From positions 3,534,001-3,598,000 of the forward strand of contig NZ_JACCBM010000001.1 in NCBI RefSeq assembly GCF_013409865.1: a stretch of DNA of 64,000 nucleotides. Reading direction: 5' to 3'. Shown here in pieces: positions 59,701-64,000 of this stretch. The position numbers and the translations under genes were made by a program. This stretch comes from Herbiconiux flava (GTDB lineage: Bacteria > Actinomycetota > Actinomycetes > Actinomycetales > Microbacteriaceae). Within the stretch, counting starts at the first letter, position 1; the number at the start of each line of letters is the position of its first letter. The notes below the pieces were generated by a model. It was not told where the DNA came from, did not search any database, and was given only the letters and a program-made list of their open reading frames with translations.

Positions 59701-60873
59701 TCATTCCTCCCCGGGCACCGGCGGCCCCGTGCGCCAGCGCAGCACGGCGGCAACCCCGGAGGGCAGCGAGCCCGAGACGTCGTCCTGGGCATCCGGGGCC
59801 TCGCGGCTGTCGGTGAACAGCACCGTCGCGTCGGTGAGCACCGCCGCGCGGCTGAGCGCGACCGGCGCGGGCACCCGGTCGAGCACCTCGGCGCCGAGGG
59901 CGTCCTCGGGGGCGGCGGCCACCCACGGCTCGGTGGCCAGGGCGAGCAGCTCGTGCTCGCGCAGGCGCTCGGCGTCGATCAGGAGGGTTTCGACCTGCGC
60001 CGAGGCGAGGGCGTGCACGACCCCGCCGAGTGTGCTCTCCACGCGGTTGTCGCCGCGGCCCTCGTGCAGGGCGAGCAGGTCGAGCACCGCCTTCTTGTCG
60101 TCGGCCAGGATGCGCGCGATCTCGTTGTCGAGATGCTCGTCGAGCGCCTCGCTGCTCGCCCCGTCGGCGTGGGTGTCGACGGGCACGACCGTGAGGATGG
60201 CCCGCGACTCGGCCGAGAGCTCGCCCTCGAGCAGCTGACGGGCCCGGATGTCGCCCGCGATCGTGAGCAGCCGCGGCCGGTGCTCGTGCACGACGCGGTC
60301 GATCGTGGTCGCGAGCTCGGCCTGGGTGCGCCGCCAGATCTCCTCGGTGTGGTTCTGCAGGCGGTGGTGCCGCCAGCCCCCGCCGCGGCGGATCTTGTGC
60401 AGCGTGTCGGTGCGCCCCTGGTGCTCCTCGTCGACGACGGGCTCCGTCTCGTCGAGGCGATACAAGCGGATCTCGCCGCCGTCCCGCGCCGTCTCGACCA
60501 CCACGTGCGCGAAGTCGCCCGGCCGGTGCTCGAGCAGCGGCACCAGGTCGGGTACCGGCCGGTAGGCCACGAATTCGGGCTCGGTGGCGCGGCCGGGCAG
60601 CAGCGCCTGCACCACCACCTCGCCGTCGTGCACGAGCACGAAGAGGCACCGCTCGCCACCGGCCGGGTCGGCGGTGGCCATGGCCTCGGCGACCGCGTCG
60701 ACGTCGGCTTGCGGCGCACCGGCCGCCGCGAGCCGGTCGGTCGCGCTGATCCGCCGCTCCTCGTTCACGCTCGGCGGGTCGGCGGTGTCGACCGAGATGT
60801 CGAGGTAGACCTGCGACCAGGGGCCGGATGCCCGGTACACCGATGCGGGCAGGGCCGCCGACTCGAGGGTCAT
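59701..60873 (-). CDS. baeRF/Vms1-Ankzf1-type release-factor-like protein (Rv2629-like)
   Basis: 390 residues from ATG 60871-60873. The pattern ASGPWSQVYLDISVDTADPP at the start, then LLPGRATEPEFVAYRPVPDL VPLLE, RRGGGWRHHRLQNHTEEIWR (about 146-165) and VHEHRPRLLTIAGDIRARQL belongs to the bacterial archaeo-eukaryotic release factor family, related to eRF1 and to the Vms1/ANKZF1 peptidyl-tRNA hydrolases that rescue stalled ribosomes. The GGGWRHHRLQ segment replaces the GGQ-like loop. Its ATG overlaps the PfpI gene by 4 bases. Confidence 0.82.
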   Translation of the reverse strand: MTLESAALPASVYRASGPWSQVYLDISVDTADPPSVNEERRISATDRLAAAGAPQADVDAVAEAMATADPAGGERCLFVLVHDGEVVVQALLPGRATEPEFVAYRPVPDLVPLLEHRPGDFAHVVVETARDGGEIRLYRLDETEPVVDEEHQGRTDTLHKIRRGGGWRHHRLQNHTEEIWRRTQAELATTIDRVVHEHRPRLLTIAGDIRARQLLEGELSAESRAILTVVPVDTHADGASSEALDEHLDNEIARILADDKKAVLDLLALHEGRGDNRVESTLGGVVHALASAQVETLLIDAERLREHELLALATEPWVAAAPEDALGAEVLDRVPAPVALSRAAVLTDATVLFTDSREAPDAQDDVSGSLPSGVAAVLRWRTGPPVPGEE

Positions 60874-61451
60874 GCGTCGGCCTGCCGACTGCCCGAGGCC
60901 TCGCGGAACACCCTCACCAGCTCGCGGGTGAAGTCCTCCATGTCGTCGGGGGTGCGCGAGGTGACGAGCGTCCAGCCGCCCGCGTCGTCGACGTGCACCG
61001 ACTCGTCGACCCAGTCGGCGCCGGCGTTGATGATGTCGGTCTGCAGCGACGGGTAGCTGGTGAGGGTCTTCTCGGCCAGCTGGCCGGTCTCCACGAGCGC
61101 CCACGGGCCGTGGCAGATGGCCGCGATCGGCTTGCCGGCGTCGATGAACGCGGCCACCAGGTCGATGCCGTCCTCCTGCAGCCGCAGGTTGTCGGCGTTG
61201 ATGGTTCCACCGGGGATGATCAGCGCGTCGAAGTCATCGGCCGAGACCTCCCCCATCAGGGCGTCGGGCGTGAAGGTGCGACCCGGATCCTTGTCGCCGA
61301 CGAGCGACTGCACCGGGGAGTCCTCCACCGCGACGATGACCGGGTCACCCCCGGCGTCCTCCACGGCCTGCCGGGGGTCCGCGAGTTCGGCCTCCTCCAC
61401 GCCGTAGTTCGTGACGAGCAGTGCGATCCTCTTACCGTCCAATGCGGGCAT
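60870..61451 (-). CDS. DJ-1/PfpI family (type 1 glutamine-amidotransferase-like) protein
   Basis: 193 residues from ATG 61449-61451. RIALLVTNYGVEEAELADPR near the start, DDFDALIIPGGTINADNLRL (about 74-93) and the nucleophile elbow KPIAAICHGPWALVETG (about 107-123, catalytic Cys with His next to it) are classical for PfpI/YhbO-like enzymes, which act as protein or nucleotide deglycases or chaperones under stress. DMEDFTRELVRVF at the end is also typical. Coupled by ATGA to the release-factor-like gene. Confidence 0.9.
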   Translation of the reverse strand: MPALDGKRIALLVTNYGVEEAELADPRQAVEDAGGDPVIVAVEDSPVQSLVGDKDPGRTFTPDALMGEVSADDFDALIIPGGTINADNLRLQEDGIDLVAAFIDAGKPIAAICHGPWALVETGQLAEKTLTSYPSLQTDIINAGADWVDESVHVDDAGGWTLVTSRTPDDMEDFTRELVRVFREASGSRQADA

Positions 61452-61600
61452 GATGCGTCCTTTCTCTGCTGAACCGGTATTCACCACCGAGGGAACTCCT
61501 CGCACCGATGGCCGCCAGGGGGTTGACGGGGGCGCCGGCGACCGTCGTGGGAGTGTCGCGGGCTCCGGTGTCGGCGGCTCGGGCTAGTGTCGCCAGCACC

Positions 61601-62239
61601 ATGAGCAGCACCGGATTCGCGACCATCGACTTCGAGACCACCGGGCTGTTCGCGGCGGGAGACGACCGCGCGGTCGAGATCGCAGTCGTGCACTCCGATC
61701 CCGACGGCACGGTCACGGGCCGGTGGGACACCCTGATCGACCCGGGGCGTGGGCCCGGCCCGACGCGCATCCACCGCATCACGGCCGAGCACCTCTCGGG
61801 CGCCCCGACCTTCGGCGACATCGCGCCCGAGCTGCTCGGGCTGCTGTCGGGGCGGGTGCTCGTGGCGCACAACGTCTCGTTCGACCAGCGGTTCCTGCTG
61901 GCCGAGCTGGGGCGCATCGGGTACCGGCTCGAGAATCCACTGGTGTCGCTATGCACGATGCAGCTGGCCCGCCACTACCTGCCGGGCCTCCGGCGCGGGC
62001 TGTCGAGCTGCTGCGAGGTGCTCGGCATCGACCTCGAGGGGGCGCACCGCGCATCCGTCGACGCGCTCGCCACCGCGAAGCTGCTCGCCGCGTACATGGC
62101 GCACACCGACGACCGCTCGGGCTGGCACGCCCTGGCCGCGAGCGCTGCCGCGCGGCCGCTGCCGGCGCTGGCGTCGCGCGGGGTGGCGTGGTACCCGCGG
62201 GAGCGGGCGGGCGAGCCGCTGGCGCTGCGCTTCGGCTGA
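61601..62239 (+). CDS. DEDDh 3'-5' exonuclease (DNA polymerase III epsilon-like)
   Basis: 212 residues from ATG 61601. The exonuclease motifs are all present: ATIDFETTGLF (ExoI, Asp and Glu), VLVAHNVSFDQRFLLAEL (ExoII Asp, about 97-103) and GAHRASVDALATAKLL (ExoIII His and Asp, about 147-162). TLIDPGRGPGPTRIHRITAE is the usual strand pair of RNase T/DnaQ nucleases. The last 45 residues are Ala/Arg-rich. It is shorter than bona fide epsilon subunits and may act in repair or DNA degradation. Confidence 0.88.
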   Translation: MSSTGFATIDFETTGLFAAGDDRAVEIAVVHSDPDGTVTGRWDTLIDPGRGPGPTRIHRITAEHLSGAPTFGDIAPELLGLLSGRVLVAHNVSFDQRFLLAELGRIGYRLENPLVSLCTMQLARHYLPGLRRGLSSCCEVLGIDLEGAHRASVDALATAKLLAAYMAHTDDRSGWHALAASAAARPLPALASRGVAWYPRERAGEPLALRFG

Positions 62240-62371
62240 GCCCGGCCCACGGCCGGTCGCTCGCTCTGGCGTGGCGGCCGGGCGAGCCTGACCCTCGGTG
62301 GAGCCTGGCCCACGGCCGGTGGTGCCGCAACCCCCTGACGGCGGGCGCGGAGGCGTGCCTAGCGTGAGGGC

Positions 62372-63199
62372 ATGAGCGATTCGAGCACGGCCGCAGACCC
62401 GGGTTCGGCCGACCAGGGGTTCGCGCCCCGCCGCGCCATCGTCACCGGCTCCGACTCCGGCATCGGGCGGGCCACCGCCGTCGCGCTGGCGGCGGCCGGG
62501 ATGGACGTCGGCATCACCTGGTACACCGACCACGAGGGCGCCGAGGTGACCGCCGAGGAGGTGCGCGCGTCGGGCGTGAACGCGGCAGTGGCGCAGTTCG
62601 ACGCGAGCGCGCTGGAGAGCGCTGGCGACGTGATCGACTCCCTCGCCGACGAGCTCGGCGGCCTCGACGTGTTCGTGCACAACTCGGGCACGGGCGCCTC
62701 GACCCCGCTGGTCGACCTCTCGCTCGAGGAGTGGCGGCACGTCGTGGCGACCGACCTCGACGGGGCGTTCGTCGGCATTCAACGGGCGGCCAGGCGGATG
62801 ATCGCCGGCGGCTCGGGTGGCCGGATCATCGCCGTGTCGAGCGTGCACGAGCACCAGCCGCGGGTCGGCTCCAGCGCCTACGACGCCGCCAAGGACGGCC
62901 TCGGCGGCCTCGTGAAGACGGCCGCGCTCGAGCTCGCGCGGTACGGCATCACCGCAAACACCGTGGCGCCGGGCGAGATCGCCACACCGATGACGGGTCA
63001 GACCGACGAGGACCCGCACGGCACCGCGCGCCCGGGCATCCCCCTCGGCCGTCCCGGCGACGCCCGTGAGATCGCCTCCGTGATCGCGTTCCTCGCCTCG
63101 CCCGGGTCGAGCTACGTCACGAGCACCTCGATCGTCGTCGACGGCGGGATGCTCCAAATGGGCCCCCAGGCCGGCTCGCACCTCGAGAGCGACGCCTAG
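62372..63199 (+). CDS. Short-chain dehydrogenase/reductase
   Basis: 275 residues. The cofactor motif is RAIVTGSDSGIGRATAVALA (TGxxxGIG, about 21-40). The catalytic residues are the Ser in IIAVSSVHEHQPRVGSS and the YxxxK of SSAYDAAKDGLGGLVKTAAL (about 169-188). The end APGEIATPMTGQTDEDP ... VVDGGMLQMG is typical of classical SDRs. NAD or NADP preference and substrate are not clear; close relatives are annotated as 3-oxoacyl-ACP or sugar dehydrogenases. Confidence 0.88.
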   Translation: MSDSSTAADPGSADQGFAPRRAIVTGSDSGIGRATAVALAAAGMDVGITWYTDHEGAEVTAEEVRASGVNAAVAQFDASALESAGDVIDSLADELGGLDVFVHNSGTGASTPLVDLSLEEWRHVVATDLDGAFVGIQRAARRMIAGGSGGRIIAVSSVHEHQPRVGSSAYDAAKDGLGGLVKTAALELARYGITANTVAPGEIATPMTGQTDEDPHGTARPGIPLGRPGDAREIASVIAFLASPGSSYVTSTSIVVDGGMLQMGPQAGSHLESDA

Positions 63200-63266
63200 C
63201 GCTCGGTCTGACGCCCGCCACCCGACCTCATCCCCAACCACCCGAACACCGAAGGAAGGACACGCC

Positions 63267-63449
63267 ATGACCGACAGCGGACCGCAGGACAACCCGCAGA
63301 ACCACGACCTGATCGAGGGCGACGCGGGCGTCGACAAGCCCTCGCAGGCCGAGGGCAGCGAGGAGCAGGCCGACCAGGCGCAGCCGGCGCCCGGCCAGGG
63401 CGGCGACAGCCAGGGCGGCGGGGCCGGCACCCTCGGCGGCCACGACTGA
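63267..63449 (+). CDS. Small hydrophilic protein (60 aa) of unknown function
   Basis: 60 residues from ATG 63267 with GGAAGGA upstream. Composition is Asp, Glu, Gln, Gly and Pro with no hydrophobic residues to form a core (NHDLIEGDAGVDKPSQAEGS, then GQGGDSQGGGAGTLGGHD). It resembles hydrophilin-like stress proteins of actinobacteria. Located 67 bases after the SDR gene. Confidence 0.65.
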   Translation: MTDSGPQDNPQNHDLIEGDAGVDKPSQAEGSEEQADQAQPAPGQGGDSQGGGAGTLGGHD

Positions 63450-63508
63450 GCAGCAGCCCAGCAGGCGCACGGTGGCGGTGGGCCGCCGGGAGTCGTAGGG
63501 TCGGCGGC

Positions 63509-63613
63509 ATGTCAACGATGCCTCCGCCCGACGTTCCGCCCGACGCTCCCACCGCCCCGCCCGGCGCTCCGGGCGAGCCGCCCCAGGCCCCGCCCGAGCC
63601 GCCGCAGTTCTAG
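63509..63613 (+). CDS. Proline-rich small ORF (34 aa)
   Basis: ATG 63509 opens a 34-residue frame, MSTMPPPDVPPDAPTAPPGA followed by more Pro, Ala and Gly, ending at TAG 63613 just before a strong terminator. No clear ribosome site is seen. Pro-rich frames arise easily in C-rich DNA, so its reality rests on position only. Confidence 0.35.
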   Translation: MSTMPPPDVPPDAPTAPPGAPGEPPQAPPEPPQF

Positions 63614-63641
63614 CGGTACGGCGGAGCCCCCGCGCACGACG

Positions 63642-63673
63642 AAGGGCGCCGAGCTTCACGCTCGGCGCCCTTT
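63642..63673. terminator. Strong two-way intrinsic terminator
   Basis: AAGGGCGCCGAGC (63642-63654) pairs with GCTCGGCGCCCTT (63660-63672) around TTCAC, and is followed by T on the plus strand and by TCGTCG on the minus strand. It separates the plus-strand small ORFs from the minus-strand MFS gene. Confidence 0.85.
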
Positions 63674-63695
63674 CGCGCGCGGTCGGGAGCCGCGC

Positions 63696-64000
63696 CTAGT
63701 GCATCGGCGCCGCGGCCGGCGCGTCCTCGGGCATCCGCTCGCCCGCGTCGACCGTCTCTGCCGGACGCCGCACGAACAGCGCCGCCACCACGCCGAGCAC
63801 CGAGATGATCGCGCCGCAGAGGAACGCGGCCTGGATGCCGGAGGCCGTCGCCGCGACCTGCGTGGCGCCGGCGGTGAGGCGCTGGGCCGTGACACTGGCC
63901 ATGAGCGCCACGAACAGCGCCGTGCCGGCCGCACCGGCCAGCTGCTGCACGGTGCCGATGATGGCCGATCCGTGCGAGTACAGCCGCGGCGTCAGCGAGC
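63696..64000 (-). CDS. MFS transporter, DHA2-like, C-terminal part (runs off the right edge)
   Basis: The last 101 residues are visible. LTPRLYSHGSAIIGTVQQLA followed by GAAGTALFVALMASVT is the conserved helix of DHA2-type 14-TM exporters, and ISVLGVVAALFVRRPAETVD is the last membrane helix and its cytosolic tail. The start and motif A lie outside the window. Stop codon at 63696-63698, preceded on this strand's 3' side by the terminator at 63642-63673. Confidence 0.85.
   Translation of the reverse strand, partial: SLTPRLYSHGSAIIGTVQQLAGAAGTALFVALMASVTAQRLTAGATQVAATASGIQAAFLCGAIISVLGVVAALFVRRPAETVDAGERMPEDAPAAAPMH

Noticed and set aside
62244..62320. GGCCCACGGCCGGT occurring twice (62244-62257 and 62307-62320)
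   Set aside because: Short GC-rich duplicate in a small gap; could be chance and no function is indicated.
1..64000. CRISPR arrays, insertion sequences, prophage or integrative element borders
   Set aside because: No spaced direct-repeat array, transposase, integrase or phage gene was found; the tRNA-Gln gene has no integrase or duplicated 3' end nearby.

Overview
The window is 64 kb of very GC-rich, densely coded chromosome from an actinobacterium. Short intergenic gaps, many GTG starts, frequent 4-base start/stop overlaps (ATGA or GTGA), strong GGAGG-type ribosome sites and protein families such as DUF222 HNH nucleases, MpaB/DUF2236, Asp23/DUF2273/DUF6286 clusters and class F sortases suggest a free-living member of the Microbacteriaceae. 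The family assignment is inference from gene content and style. No rRNA, CRISPR array, prophage or insertion sequence was seen. One tRNA gene, tRNA-Gln(CUG), is present. No stretch longer than 300 bases lacks a gene; the larger gaps are 998-1188, 19584-19722, 24128-24301, 28293-28556, 40782-40965 and 49834-50037.

Layout. 1-8.3 kb: a DUF222 HNH nuclease that runs off the left edge, a methyltransferase, a hydrolase/VOC/membrane-protein operon, tRNA-Gln, an Lrp-type regulator divergent from a DUF2000 gene, a sigma factor cut down to region 2, trpF, a chloroperoxidase-type hydrolase and a GrpB protein. 8.3-16.3 kb: a glycolipid-binding protein, then gltX, a thioredoxin-reductase-like enzyme and a DedA protein read leftward, a DUF1206 membrane protein, an ABC-2 exporter and an MpaB oxygenase. 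16.3-19.0 kb: a LacI regulator next to a GH51 arabinofuranosidase. 19.4-25.8 kb: a probable leaderless small peptide gene and a structured leader ahead of a VOC protein, an orphan BMP-type nucleoside-binding lipoprotein, a nucleoside-hydrolase homologue whose active-site aspartates are replaced, an amidohydrolase, and an MFS exporter whose ribosome site can be folded away.

25.8-31.9 kb: two CNNM/CBS proteins, a carboxylesterase, a YjbR protein, a possibly damaged lipoprotein and a DUF1349 protein. 31.9-39.2 kb is the most notable part: a PPK2 polyphosphate kinase translationally coupled to a 4'-phosphopantetheinyl transferase converges on a Pls-type membrane NRPS (poly-amino-acid synthetase), itself translationally coupled to an M1 aminopeptidase. 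This looks like a compact set for making, and perhaps trimming, an isopeptide-linked homopolymer of a basic amino acid such as epsilon-poly-lysine. 39.2-44.3 kb: a dGTPase-like protein, then a DUF4397 surface protein, class F sortase, ECF sigma factor and zinc anti-sigma factor.

44.3-50.9 kb: uncharacterised genes, a flavin oxidoreductase, DUF3140, and a leftward envelope-stress operon (Asp23, DUF2273, Asp23-like, DUF6286, AmaP, a small membrane protein, CsbD). 50.0-53.4 kb: an AlaX-like editing protein, a hydroxyacyl-CoA dehydrogenase and a flavin monooxygenase. 53.3-54.0 kb: a small toxin-antitoxin-like pair with a clear promoter inside two tandem 18-base repeats. 54.0-57.9 kb: a dicarboxylate symporter divergent from its likely DcuS/DcuR-type two-component system. 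57.9-64 kb: a PPOX protein, bicupin, PfpI protein coupled to a baeRF-type release-factor homologue, DEDDh exonuclease, SDR, two small ORFs and the end of an MFS exporter that leaves the window.
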